Shown here one piece after another: positions 1 to 9,355 of a stretch of DNA of 64,000 nucleotides. A program made the position numbers and the translations under genes. The notes under the pieces are model-generated. The model was not told the DNA's origin and searched no databases. It saw nothing but the letters and a program-made list of their open reading frames with translations. This DNA is from an uncultured Myxococcales bacterium (lineage in GTDB: Bacteria > Myxococcota_A > UBA9042): positions 1-64,000 of the forward strand of contig CAIYWC010000091.1 in NCBI GenBank assembly GCA_903929795.1, in the 5' to 3' direction. Numbering within the stretch: position 1 is the stretch's first letter; each line of letters starts with the position of its first letter.

Positions 1-111
1 ACGGCGTGCAAACGCCGACGCTGGACCTTGACGGCGCGGCACAGCGCGAATTTCCGGAGGGCTGAATGTGCGCGGCTCAGCATGAAAATCCTAGGAAGTC
101 GCGACCTTTGG
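1..111. other. Left edge, no assignable gene
   Basis: This stretch lies downstream of the minus-strand tRNA and is cut by the window edge. On the plus strand, frame 3 reads about 20 residues to a TGA at 63-65 and could be the tail of an upstream gene. On the minus strand an ATG at 84 follows an AGGA and stays open to the edge. Neither reading can be supported with this little sequence. The uvrA frame is also open across here, which is expected by chance at this GC content. Confidence 0.3.
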
Positions 112-183
<72 letters not shown>

Positions 184-333
184 ACAGACACTTTCCGCCG
201 GCACCTGCGTGCGCGGGCCGGCGGCGACGCTTCGTACCGCGAGCGGCCGCCCGCGTCAACTCTGCTCGCACCAAATGCGCCGCCGTGGCATCCTACTGAC
301 CCGTCGCGGCGACCCGAGCCGCCAGGACTTGCC

Positions 334-3300
334 GTGCCGCCGCCCACCCCTTCGATTTCGCTCCACGGAATTCGCCAGAACAACCTGCGCGGCTTCGATC
401 TCGAGTTGCCGCTTGGGCAGCTCATTGTTATCACAGGTGTTTCCGGTTCCGGGAAGTCTTCGCTGGCCTTTGACACGCTGTACGCGGAGGGCCAGCGGCG
501 CTATGTGGAATGCCTGTCGTCCTACGCGCGGCAGTTCATCGAGCGGATGGATCGCCCGCAGGTTGATGAAATCAAGGGTATTTTACCCTCCGTCGCGCTG
601 CGCCAGGGCCGGACCATTCGCGCCGCGCGGGCCACGGTGGCGACGCTGACGGAGTTGGGCGAGCATTTTCGCATGCTGTTCGCGCACGGCTCGACGCCGC
701 AGTGCCCGACGTGTGGCGCCGCGGTGCAGCGCACTTCGCTGGGCGTCCTGACCGACGCGCTGCTGGCAAACGCCGCCGGTCGCAAGGCGGCGATTACGTT
801 TGAACTTCCTGTTTTGTCAACACTTTCTGCGCAGACCGCGCTGCTGGGCCTCGCGGCGGCCGGCTATACGCGGGCTTTTGAAGCGGGCCGCGCCCAGCCG
901 CTCGCGGCGCTGCTGACCGACGATCGCGTGGGCATCCCGGTGCACGTGCTCCAGGACCGCCTGGTCGTGGATGTACTGGAACGTTCACGGCTTTTTGACT
1001 CGCTGGAACAGGCGATGCGCCGCGGCTCCGGTGCCGTTTCCATCTGGCTGGACGGCGACGTGGCGGATCTGCGGGCGTTCGCGCGGGTCAGCGAGGCGAG
1101 CGGTTTTTGGCAATTCCGCGCGACCGGAAGCCTGCGCTGCGCCGTTTGTGCCACGGAAATCGAACCGCCGTCGCCGCACCTGTTCAGCTTCAACTCGGCG
1201 GTCGGCGCGTGCCCGGCGTGCAACGGCTTTGGCCGGCTGGCGGACCTCGACCTCGACCGGGTCGTGCCCGACGGCCGCAAGACGCTGGCGCAAGGTGCAA
1301 TCAAGCCGTGGTCCACCGAGTCGACGACCGACGAACGCCGTGATTTGGCGCGGTTTTGCGAGCGTTTGGCGATCCCGATGGACACGCCATGGCTCCAGTT
1401 GACGGCGGAGCAGCGCGCGGCGATCGTCGCTGGCGAGAAAGGCAGCGTCCGCGCTGGCAAATTCTACGGCATCCGCGGCTGGTTCAAGTGGCTGGAGAGC
1501 CGCACGTACAAGATGCACGTCCGCGTGCTGCTGGCGCGGTATCGCGCCTACGTGCCGTGTCCGCTGTGCGAGGGCACGCGCCTGCGGGCGGAGGCGCGCG
1601 CGTGGCAGCTCAACGGCTGGAGCCTGCCAGAGTGGCTGGCCGCGCCGCTGCGCGATGTCCAAGCCCGGCTGGCGACGCTGGAGCTGAGCGAAATGGCGGC
1701 GGCGGCGCTGGAGCAGCCGCTGCGCGAAGTGCGCCACCGACTGGCGTTTTTGGACGAGGTCGGCCTGCACTACCTGTCGCTTGACCGCGCCGCGCGCACG
1801 CTGTCCGGCGGCGAGCTGCAGCGCGTGCAGTTGGTGGCGGCGCTTGCGACCGGCATGAGCCAGGTGCTCTATGTGCTGGACGAGCCGTCGGTCGGCCTGC
1901 ATCCCCGCGACAACGATAGACTTTTGCGGATCCTGGAGCGGATGCGGTCGACGGGCAACACGGTGGTGGTCGTGGAGCATGATCCGGCGCTGATGCTGGC
2001 GGCGGACACGATCGTCGATTTGGGGCCGGGCGCGGGTTCGGAAGGCGGCGCGCTGCAGTATTTTGGCCCGGCCAGCGGGCTGGCGGCTGCGCAGGGCTGC
2101 CTGACGGCGGACTACCTGACGGGCAAGCGCAAGGTGGATCTGGCGGACGAGGCGCCGTCGCTGCAGCAGGCCAAGCGCAAGGCCGCGATTCGTCAGCAGA
2201 AATGGCTGACGATTCGCCAGCCGACCGCGCGCAACCTGCGCGGCCAGGACGTGCGGCTGCTGCAAGGCGCGCTGAACGCGGTGTGCGGTGTGTCGGGCTC
2301 GGGCAAGTCGACGCTGATCGAGGAAGTGCTGTACCGCGGGCTGCTGCGCCAGCGCGGCGAGTCGGTGGACGAGCCGGGTGCATGCGCGGGCATCGACTGC
2401 GATTTGGCGCTTGGCGAGGTCGTGCTCGTGGACCAGGAACTGCCGGCGGCGGCGAGCCGCGCGAACTGCGCGACGTACCTCAAGGTTTGGGACGCGATTC
2501 GCAGCCGATTGGCTGAAGAACCGCTTGCTGTTGCGCGGGGTTACACGCCGGCAACGTTCAGCTTCAACCGGGAAGGCGGCCGGTGCGCGGTGTGCGAGGG
2601 ACTCGGCTTTGAGACTGTTGACATGCAGTTCCTGAGCGACGTGCACATGACCTGCGAGGCCTGCGAAGGCCTGCGGTTCCGCGCCGACGTGCTGCAGGTG
2701 CGCCACCGCGGCAAGAACGCGGCGGATTTCCTGAACATGACGGCGGCCGAGGTCGCGCGGGAATTCGCGTTTGACGCGACGCTGGCCAACCCGATGCGCG
2801 CGCTGACGGAGCTGGGCTTGGGCTACTTGCGCCTGGGCCAGCCGCTGTCGACGCTGTCGGGCGGCGAGTCGCAGCGCGTCAAGATCGCCTGGCACTTGCT
2901 GCAAGCCCGCACCAAGAATGCGCTTTTCCTGCTGGACGAGCCGTCGACTGGCCTGCATCTGCACGACGTGGCGATTCTGCTGGCGAACCTGCGGGCGCTG
3001 ACCGCGGCGGGCAACACAGTCGTGCTGGTGGAACACCACTTGGACCTGATTGCCGCAGCGGATCATGTGGTTGAGCTGGGCCCGGACGGCGGACCGGCGG
3101 GCGGGCATGTGCTGTACCAGGGCGATGCGGCTGGGTTGGCGGCGCAGGATACGCCGACGGCGACGCACCTGCGGCGCCACAAGACCGGCGAGGCGTACCT
3201 GCGGGCGACGGGCCTTGGCGTGGATGCAGCTGAAGCACAACTGCTTGACGTGCAACGGGATCCCGGCCACGTCGCCGTGCGCGGTGCGCGGGTGCACAAC

Positions 3301-5847
3301 CTGCGCAACGTGTCTCTGGACATCCCGCGGGACCGGTTCACGGTCGTGACGGGGCTGTCGGGCTCGGGCAAGTCCAGCTTGGCGTTTGACGTCGTGTTCG
3401 CGGAAGGCCAGCGGCGCTTTCTGGACTGCCTATCGCCGTACGCGCGCCAGTATTTGCCGCCGGCGAGCCGTCCGGACGTCGAGAGCCTGGCCGGGCTGCC
3501 GCCGACTGTTGCGATTGCGCAGCGCACGACGCGCGGTGGCACGCGGTCGACCGTGGCGACGCTGACCGATATCTACCCGTATTTGCGCCTGCTTTACGCG
3601 CGGTGCGGCACGCAGCTGTGCCCCAAGTGCGGCGGCGCAGTGTCGGGGCAGACCGCCGCCGACGTCGCGGACGCGATCGCGGAGCGCTTTGGCCGGGCGC
3701 CGGTCTACGTCATGGCGCCGGCGGTGCGCGGTCGCAAGGGCCACCACCAGGGCATCATCGACCGCGCCGTCGGCTTTGGCCACGACTGGCTGCATGTGGA
3801 CGGCGCGCTTGTGCCGATCCAGGCCGTGCCGCCGCTGCGGCGTTTTGCGGTGCACGATGTCGATTTTGTCGTCGCGCGCATCGCCAGCGATGTGCCTGAC
3901 CGCGCGGCGCGGATCGCCCAAGCCGTGGACGCTGCGCTGGGCCTGGGCGACGGCACGGTGATGGCGCGGACGTCCGAGACGGTGGCCGTGCCGTGGTCGC
4001 TGCGGCGCCATTGCGGCCGCTGCGATGTCTCGGTGGAGGCGCCCGATCCGCGGCTGTTCACGTTCACGTCGGCGGCGGGCTGGTGCCCGGCGTGTCAGGG
4101 CACAGGCGTGCAGACGACGCCCAAGGTCGAACGTCCAAAGAAACGCAAGAAAATCAAGGAGGATGGCAAGTCGATCGCGGAGCTGGCCAAGGCCGGCCTG
4201 CCCGACGGCGGCGAGAAGCTGGACGATGAGGCCGTGCGGCTTGTCGAAGCGTGCCACACGTGCGCGGGCAGCCGGCTGCGGCCCGAGGCGCGGTCGGTGC
4301 TTGTCGCGGGCCAGACGATCGACGCGGCGGTGCGGCAAGGACCGGCCAAGCTGCAGATCTGGCTGGAGGCAGTCCGCTGGAACCGCCGGGATGCGCAGGT
4401 GGCGGAGCCGATCGTCTTGGAAGTGGCTGCGCGCTGTGCGTTTTTGCAGCGCGTAGGCCTGGATTACTTGGCGCTGGGTCGGGCGGCGACGACGCTGTCG
4501 GGCGGCGAGAGCCAGCGGATTCGCCTGGCGGCGCAGCTGAGCTCCAACCTGCGCGGGGTGCTGTACGTGCTGGACGAGCCGACCATCGGCCTGCATCCCG
4601 CCGACAACGCGCGCGTGCTGGACGCGCTGGACGGGCTGGTGGCACGCGGCAACGGCCTGCTGGTGGTCGAGCACGACGAGGAGACGATCCGCCGAGCCGA
4701 CCATGTGATTGAGCTGGGCCCGGGCGGCGGCAATACCGGTGGCCAGCTTGTGTTTGAAGGCACCGTGGCGCAACTGCTCAAGGCCAAGGACTCGCCGACC
4801 GGCCAAGCGCTGCGCGATCCGCACACGCGGCGGGTGCGCCAGGAGCCGCGGCCGCTGACGGAGCAGTTCATCACGGTGCGCGGCGCGCGGCACAACAACC
4901 TGCACAATGTGACCGCGCGGTTCGCCCGCGGGCGCTTCAACGCGGTGACGGGCGTATCGGGTTCGGGCAAGTCGACGCTGGTGCGCGATCTGCTGGTGCC
5001 GGTGGGCAACGCGCTGATCCAGGAGCTGCCGTTTGCCGCGGACCTGGACGGCATCGACGGCCTGAGCGGCATCGGCCGCATCGTCGAGGTCGACCAGAGC
5101 CCGATCGGCCGCACGCCGCGCAGCTGCCCCGCGACCTACATGGCGATTTTCGACGACCTGCGCGCGCTTTTTGCCAACCTGCCCGACGCAAAAGTACGCG
5201 GCTTGACCGCCAACAAGTTCAGCTTCAACACCGCCGGCGGCCGCTGCGAGACGTGCCTCGGTGCAGGCCAAGTCCGCGTGGAGATGAGCTTTTTGCCGAC
5301 CATTTTCGTGCCGTGCGAGGCCTGCCAGGGCCGGCGCTACCAGGAACCGGTGCTCGCGGTGCGGCACAAGGGCGCGACCATGGCAGACGTGCTGGCGATG
5401 TCGATGGCGGAAGCGGCCAATCATTTCGCGGCGGTGCGCGCGATCGCCGGGCCGCTGGAGCTGGCGGTGCAGCTGGGCCTGGGCTACCTGACGCTCGGCC
5501 AGGGCAGCCATACGCTGTCGGGCGGCGAGGCGCAGCGGCTCAAGCTGATTCTGGAGCTGGCGAAAAAGCGGCGCACGGAGACGCTGTACGTGCTGGACGA
5601 GCCATCGACCGGGCTGCACCTGGAGGACGTGCGCAAGCTGCTGGGCGTGCTGCACGCGCTGGTCGACCGCGGCGACACGCTGGTTGTGATTGAGCACCAG
5701 CTGGACATCGTCAAGGAAGCGGATTGGCTGGTGGATCTGGGCCCGGGCGCGGGCGAGGCCGGCGGAACGCTGACCTGGCAGGGCGGCGTGCGGGACCTGC
5801 TGAAATCCAAGGTGAAATCACCGACCGCGCAGGCGTTGCGGGCGTAA
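334..5847 (+). CDS. uvrA: Tandem (double-length) excinuclease ABC subunit A
   Basis: This is the damage-recognition ATPase of nucleotide excision repair, in a double-length form of about 1,837 residues. Two UvrA units are fused head to tail, so one chain carries four ABC ATPase domains. Walker A motifs (GVSGSGKS or GLSGSGKS type) lie near residues 35, 652, 1007 and 1540. Each domain has an LSGGE signature and a DEP[ST]xGLH Walker B. CxxC zinc modules recur through both halves. An ordinary UvrA is about 940 residues. Double-length UvrA is known from chlamydiae and, as I recall, myxobacteria. The frame is open back to 28 but crosses the tRNA. GTG at 334 is chosen because it follows a weak CAGGACT site and sits just before the first ATPase domain. 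A Lys-rich insertion lies between zinc motifs of the third ATPase domain. It converges on the next gene with 3 nt between stops. Confidence 0.93.
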   Translation: MPPPTPSISLHGIRQNNLRGFDLELPLGQLIVITGVSGSGKSSLAFDTLYAEGQRRYVECLSSYARQFIERMDRPQVDEIKGILPSVALRQGRTIRAARATVATLTELGEHFRMLFAHGSTPQCPTCGAAVQRTSLGVLTDALLANAAGRKAAITFELPVLSTLSAQTALLGLAAAGYTRAFEAGRAQPLAALLTDDRVGIPVHVLQDRLVVDVLERSRLFDSLEQAMRRGSGAVSIWLDGDVADLRAFARVSEASGFWQFRATGSLRCAVCATEIEPPSPHLFSFNSAVGACPACNGFGRLADLDLDRVVPDGRKTLAQGAIKPWSTESTTDERRDLARFCERLAIPMDTPWLQLTAEQRAAIVAGEKGSVRAGKFYGIRGWFKWLESRTYKMHVRVLLARYRAYVPCPLCEGTRLRAEARAWQLNGWSLPEWLAAPLRDVQARLATLELSEMAAAALEQPLREVRHRLAFLDEVGLHYLSLDRAARTLSGGELQRVQLVAALATGMSQVLYVLDEPSVGLHPRDNDRLLRILERMRSTGNTVVVVEHDPALMLAADTIVDLGPGAGSEGGALQYFGPASGLAAAQGCLTADYLTGKRKVDLADEAPSLQQAKRKAAIRQQKWLTIRQPTARNLRGQDVRLLQGALNAVCGVSGSGKSTLIEEVLYRGLLRQRGESVDEPGACAGIDCDLALGEVVLVDQELPAAASRANCATYLKVWDAIRSRLAEEPLAVARGYTPATFSFNREGGRCAVCEGLGFETVDMQFLSDVHMTCEACEGLRFRADVLQVRHRGKNAADFLNMTAAEVAREFAFDATLANPMRALTELGLGYLRLGQPLSTLSGGESQRVKIAWHLLQARTKNALFLLDEPSTGLHLHDVAILLANLRALTAAGNTVVLVEHHLDLIAAADHVVELGPDGGPAGGHVLYQGDAAGLAAQDTPTATHLRRHKTGEAYLRATGLGVDAAEAQLLDVQRDPGHVAVRGARVHNLRNVSLDIPRDRFTVVTGLSGSGKSSLAFDVVFAEGQRRFLDCLSPYARQYLPPASRPDVESLAGLPPTVAIAQRTTRGGTRSTVATLTDIYPYLRLLYARCGTQLCPKCGGAVSGQTAADVADAIAERFGRAPVYVMAPAVRGRKGHHQGIIDRAVGFGHDWLHVDGALVPIQAVPPLRRFAVHDVDFVVARIASDVPDRAARIAQAVDAALGLGDGTVMARTSETVAVPWSLRRHCGRCDVSVEAPDPRLFTFTSAAGWCPACQGTGVQTTPKVERPKKRKKIKEDGKSIAELAKAGLPDGGEKLDDEAVRLVEACHTCAGSRLRPEARSVLVAGQTIDAAVRQGPAKLQIWLEAVRWNRRDAQVAEPIVLEVAARCAFLQRVGLDYLALGRAATTLSGGESQRIRLAAQLSSNLRGVLYVLDEPTIGLHPADNARVLDALDGLVARGNGLLVVEHDEETIRRADHVIELGPGGGNTGGQLVFEGTVAQLLKAKDSPTGQALRDPHTRRVRQEPRPLTEQFITVRGARHNNLHNVTARFARGRFNAVTGVSGSGKSTLVRDLLVPVGNALIQELPFAADLDGIDGLSGIGRIVEVDQSPIGRTPRSCPATYMAIFDDLRALFANLPDAKVRGLTANKFSFNTAGGRCETCLGAGQVRVEMSFLPTIFVPCEACQGRRYQEPVLAVRHKGATMADVLAMSMAEAANHFAAVRAIAGPLELAVQLGLGYLTLGQGSHTLSGGEAQRLKLILELAKKRRTETLYVLDEPSTGLHLEDVRKLLGVLHALVDRGDTLVVIEHQLDIVKEADWLVDLGPGAGEAGGTLTWQGGVRDLLKSKVKSPTAQALRA

Positions 5848-5850
5848 GCG

Positions 5851-6798
5851 CTAGTCGTGCGCCAGCAGCTGCGCCCACTTCTCGGGGTCGATCGCGCCTT
5901 CGTTGTCGCCCTTTGTGTTCTTGCCCGCGGTCGCCTTGATGCGCTCGGCCAGAATCGTCTTGGCCGGCGTACCCTTTTGCTCGTCGGCCTTCTCGACCTC
6001 GTGCTGCACCATCGACTTGAGCGCCATGTAGCTGCCCCAGCCGACCTGCCGCGTGCCATTGACGAAAAAGCCCGGCGTGCCCGTCGCGCCCATCGCCTCG
6101 GCCCACTTGGACTCTTCGGCGAGCCGGTCGGCGTTTTTCGGGTCGGCGATGTCTTTTTTCCACTGCTCGACGTTCAAGCCCAAGTCCTTGGCGTTCTTCT
6201 CCAAGCTTGCGTCGTCCAACGCCCCGGTTTCAAACAGCTTGTCGTGATACTGCCAGAACTTGCCCTGCTTCTTGGCCGCCCACGCCGCGAGCGCGGCGGG
6301 CTTGGACCGGCCGTGCATCTCCAGCGCATTGTTGCGGAAAAACACCTTGACCTTGCCCGGGAAATCCGCGGCGAGTTGCTTGATCGGGTCCGCAGAGCGC
6401 TTGCACACCGGGCACTGAAAGTCGCTGAACACGTTCACGACGACCGCGGCGTCCTTGGGGCCGAGAAACGGGCTGCCGTTGTCCTTGGGCGACGTGCCGA
6501 GCTTGGCGACGTCGACGCCTTTGCCGGCGCCTTCGTCGGTCTGGCTGTCCAGACTGCCTGACGCCTTCGCCGGGCTTGGCGTGGGCGATGGGCTCGGCGA
6601 CGGCGCGATCGCGGCCACCGACGGCGCCGGCGCGGGCGATGCAGCGGCGGGCTCAGGTGTCGGTGCCGGGGCGGCTTCCGGCGCAGCTGCAGCCGGCAGA
6701 ACCGGACCATGCGCCTGCGTCTTCGCGTCCCAACTGCCGACTACGAAACCCGCCATCGCCACGACGACGGACAAGGCCAAAACGTTGGATTTCTCCAT
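5851..6798 (-). CDS. DsbA-like thioredoxin-fold protein, membrane-anchored
   Basis: A 315-residue envelope protein of the DsbA-type thioredoxin family, with a likely role in disulfide exchange outside the cytoplasm. Residues 5-23 form an N-terminal anchor or signal segment. Residues 33-80 are an Ala/Pro/Ser-rich linker. The thioredoxin fold starts near residue 118 with the redox motif CPVC (Cys129, Cys132) after FSDFQ. Thr241-Pro242 fits the cis-proline loop opposite the active site. GAGGAG about 8 nt before the ATG supports the start. It is followed on the same strand by nothing before uvrA; the OB-fold lipoprotein gene upstream ends 22 nt before its start, so the two may be co-transcribed. 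The substrate is unknown. Thiol-disulfide oxidoreductase versus isomerase cannot be decided. Confidence 0.85.
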   Translation of the reverse strand: MEKSNVLALSVVVAMAGFVVGSWDAKTQAHGPVLPAAAAPEAAPAPTPEPAAASPAPAPSVAAIAPSPSPSPTPSPAKASGSLDSQTDEGAGKGVDVAKLGTSPKDNGSPFLGPKDAAVVVNVFSDFQCPVCKRSADPIKQLAADFPGKVKVFFRNNALEMHGRSKPAALAAWAAKKQGKFWQYHDKLFETGALDDASLEKNAKDLGLNVEQWKKDIADPKNADRLAEESKWAEAMGATGTPGFFVNGTRQVGWGSYMALKSMVQHEVEKADEQKGTPAKTILAERIKATAGKNTKGDNEGAIDPEKWAQLLAHD

Positions 6799-6820
6799 TG
6801 CGCAAACTCCTCAGGCAAAC

Positions 6821-7726
6821 TCAATTCACAACCGTGATCGACAGCGGCACCAGCGTGTACTGCGGGCTGTAGTAGCTGACGATGCCCTGCACGTTGAGCT
6901 TTTGGCCCTTTGTGTAGGTCGCCGCGCCGGACTTGTCGGTGACGTAGTTGCCAAAGCCCGACGACACCAGGACCGACTTGTCGGTGTCCGTCTTGCCGAC
7001 CGCGATGTAGTGGATCTTGCCGTCGGTGCCGAGCACGCCCGGGTCCGCGACGATGACGTTTTCGAGCGAGACAAAGGTGCTCTCGTAGGATTCGTTCGAC
7101 GCCGCCGGGGCGGCCGCGCCGATGCTGTCCACGTCGATCGTGACCGCCACCGGGATGTCGGTCGCGCCCTGCGGCGTCACGGCGACCGGCTTGATCTCGG
7201 TGACGCAGTAGGCTTCCGACACATCGCCGGTGACCGTGATCACATCGCCCGGGTGCAGCGTCGTCAGCAGGCCCGGCGACGGCGCGTACAGCTCAATGCC
7301 CGACCATTGGCCACCGCCCTTGGTCTGGACGTATACGGCGTCGGAGACTTTGCCGCTGGTCTTGGAAGTGGTTGTTTCTACAGGTGAAACGACGATGACC
7401 TGGGCGATCGTGATGCCTTTGGCGCCGTCGACAAAGCCGGTGGCGTTCGCGCAGGTGGTCGAGCTGGGATCCTGCTGGATGGCGGAGATCGTCGTCGTGG
7501 TGCCCGCCGTGACCGCGTCCGTGCCGCCGCTGGTGGTGTCCTGGCCCGGCGCGGTGTCGCTGCCCGCGACCGCATCCGTGCCCGCCGCGTCGCCGCCGGT
7601 GGCATCGGTGCCGCTGATCGTGTCCAGCACGCCGCCACCGCCGCCCGCGCTCGTGTTCGCGCAAGCCGAAGCCAGCACACATAGCCCCGCCACTGCCACC
7701 GACTGCCACTTCGCGAAATTGCGCAT
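6821..7726 (-). CDS. Putative lipoprotein with OB-fold-like domain
   Basis: A 301-residue secreted protein. The N-terminus has basic residues, a hydrophobic core and a Cys in the context LASAC, which fits a lipoprotein signal. A Gly/Thr/Asp/Ala-rich low-complexity linker of about 70 residues follows. The C-terminal 190 residues alternate beta-type segments with phrases such as GDVITVTGDV and KGQKLNVQGIV, typical of OB-fold domains in secreted proteins of this lineage. The frame is open further upstream, but ATG at 7726 has GGAGAA at good spacing, and starting there puts the signal peptide at the N-terminus. Function is unknown. Confidence 0.7.
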   Translation of the reverse strand: MRNFAKWQSVAVAGLCVLASACANTSAGGGGGVLDTISGTDATGGDAAGTDAVAGSDTAPGQDTTSGGTDAVTAGTTTTISAIQQDPSSTTCANATGFVDGAKGITIAQVIVVSPVETTTSKTSGKVSDAVYVQTKGGGQWSGIELYAPSPGLLTTLHPGDVITVTGDVSEAYCVTEIKPVAVTPQGATDIPVAVTIDVDSIGAAAPAASNESYESTFVSLENVIVADPGVLGTDGKIHYIAVGKTDTDKSVLVSSGFGNYVTDKSGAATYTKGQKLNVQGIVSYYSPQYTLVPLSITVVN

Positions 7727-7862
7727 CACGTTCTCCGAGCTTCGTTTGTGTGGCCCAACCCGAGCCACGAAAGCGCGCATGCTACGGGCAGCCGCCGGCG
7801 AACGTCAACGCCGGAAGTGACAAATGCATTCCCGCGGCGGCGATTTGCCCGCGCTCGCACCG

Positions 7863-9152
7863 TCAAGACGGCGCCAAAATCGCGTCCGCCGCCGCGCGCA
7901 GCCGGGCCACCGCGAGGTCGCAGTGCTCCCGCGTCACAATCAGCGGCGGCGTCAGGCGCAGCACGTTGGTCCCGGCGACCGACAGCAGCAGGCCACGATC
8001 GCGTGCCGAATCCACGACTTTCTTGGGATCGCCGTTCACCGCCACGCCGCACATCAGCCCGCGCCCGCGCACGTCAAGCGTGTACGGTCGCGCGTCAAAC
8101 GCCGCGTGCAGCTGCTGCAGCAGGTACGCGCCGACGTCCGCGGTGTGCGCGACCAGCCCGTCGCGCTCGAAAATCGCCAGGACAGTTCGGCCCGCGCGCA
8201 TCGCCAGCGCGTTCGCGCCAAAGGTCGTCGCGTGGCTGCCGGCTACCAGCGCGTTCGCGACCGGCTCGCGCGCCAGCACTGCGCCGACCGGAATGCCGCC
8301 GCCCAGCGCCTTGGCCAGCCAGACGATGTCGGGCGTGATGCCTTCTTGTTCAAACGCGAAGAACGTGCCCGTGCGACCCAGGCCAGTCTGCACCTCGTCC
8401 AGGCACAGCAGCACGCCGCGCTCGTCGCACAACTTGCGCAATTCCTTGAAAAATCCCGGCGGCGGCACCGCGACGCCACCTTCGCCTTGCACGACTTCAA
8501 TCAGCACCGCGCCCACGGTCTCGTCCATCAGCGCCGCGATGCTCGCCAGATCGCCAAATTCGCCGTAGCGAAAGCCCGGCACCAGCGGTTCAAAGCCGTC
8601 CTGGTATTTCGCCTGCGCCGTCGCGGTCATCGCTGCGTACGTCCGACCGTGGAAACTCCCGTGCACCGTGATCACGCCAGGCCGCGGTTTTCCCAGCACT
8701 TTCGCGTGGTACCGGCGCGCCATCTTGACGGTCGCCTCCGTGCCTTCTGCGCCGGAATTGCAAAAAAAGGCGCGCGCCGGCTGGCCCGTGGCGCGCGTGA
8801 ACTGCTGACAGAGCGCCTGCGCCAGCGGGGCCGCGTGGGCGTTGTGCCAGTAATTGGACTGGTGAATCAGCTTTTGCGTCTGATCCTGCAGCGCCGCGAC
8901 CAAATCCGGGTGGTTGTGGCCCAAACCGTTGACCGCCACGCCTGCGGAGAAATCCAACAGCCGTTCGCCTTCCAGCGTGATGCCCCACGGGCCGTCGCCA
9001 TCGACAAAAACGATCGGCGCATTGCGGTAGTTCGGCGTCAGGAAGCGGTCCGCCAGCGCGGCAATCTCGGCCGTCGTGTGGCGCGGCAAGTCGATCGCCG
9101 CGGGCTGCCCGCCCAAGTGCCCCTGCCGCTGTCCGTTTACCCGCGTGTCCAT
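7863..9152 (-). CDS. argD: Acetylornithine aminotransferase-type class III transaminase
   Basis: A cytoplasmic PLP enzyme of the acetylornithine/succinylornithine aminotransferase family, 429 residues. Family motifs are clear: LDFSAGVAVNGLGHNHP near the N-terminus, the cofactor phosphate motif NSGAEGTEA, the DEVQTGLGRTG motif whose Asp contacts the pyridine nitrogen, and AKALGGGIPVGA carrying the Schiff-base Lys. The C-terminal RGRGLMCGV and LRLTPPLIV also fit ArgD. The likely reaction is step 4 of arginine synthesis, but related enzymes use other omega-amino substrates and no other arg gene is nearby. ATG at 9152 has GAGG six bases upstream. A GTG at 9188 would add 12 residues without a better site. 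Confidence 0.82.
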   Translation of the reverse strand: MDTRVNGQRQGHLGGQPAAIDLPRHTTAEIAALADRFLTPNYRNAPIVFVDGDGPWGITLEGERLLDFSAGVAVNGLGHNHPDLVAALQDQTQKLIHQSNYWHNAHAAPLAQALCQQFTRATGQPARAFFCNSGAEGTEATVKMARRYHAKVLGKPRPGVITVHGSFHGRTYAAMTATAQAKYQDGFEPLVPGFRYGEFGDLASIAALMDETVGAVLIEVVQGEGGVAVPPPGFFKELRKLCDERGVLLCLDEVQTGLGRTGTFFAFEQEGITPDIVWLAKALGGGIPVGAVLAREPVANALVAGSHATTFGANALAMRAGRTVLAIFERDGLVAHTADVGAYLLQQLHAAFDARPYTLDVRGRGLMCGVAVNGDPKKVVDSARDRGLLLSVAGTNVLRLTPPLIVTREHCDLAVARLRAAADAILAPS

Positions 9153-9257
9153 GGTCGGCCTCAGCGGGCTGTTGGACGCCCGCGTCACGGCCGCGCAGGA
9201 TAGCCAAGCCGCTGCGGAAACGCGAGGGAGCGCCAGCGCCGCGCACTCAAGACTTTC

Positions 9258-9286
9258 TTGACCTGTTGGATGAGCCCGCCTAGCCT
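9258..9286 (+). promoter_or_regulatory. Possible promoter for the pil operon
   Basis: TTGACC at 9258-9263, a 17-nt spacer, then TAGCCT at 9281-9286 lies 70 nt before pilM in the gap shared with the divergent aminotransferase gene. The -35 box is good and the -10 box weak (3 of 6). Offered only as the best sigma-70-like candidate here. Confidence 0.3.
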
Positions 9287-9355
9287 TGGCCGTAACTGGC
9301 GTAGTGTCGCATTTTGCGGCATTGCGGCCCGAATCGGCCTTGGAGACGCTCCCGC

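Noticed and set aside
985..5697. Long minus-strand open frames opposite uvrA (for example 985-3297 and 3430-5697)
   Set aside because: They are antisense to conserved UvrA motifs, have Arg/Ala/His-rich composition and result from high GC at third positions.
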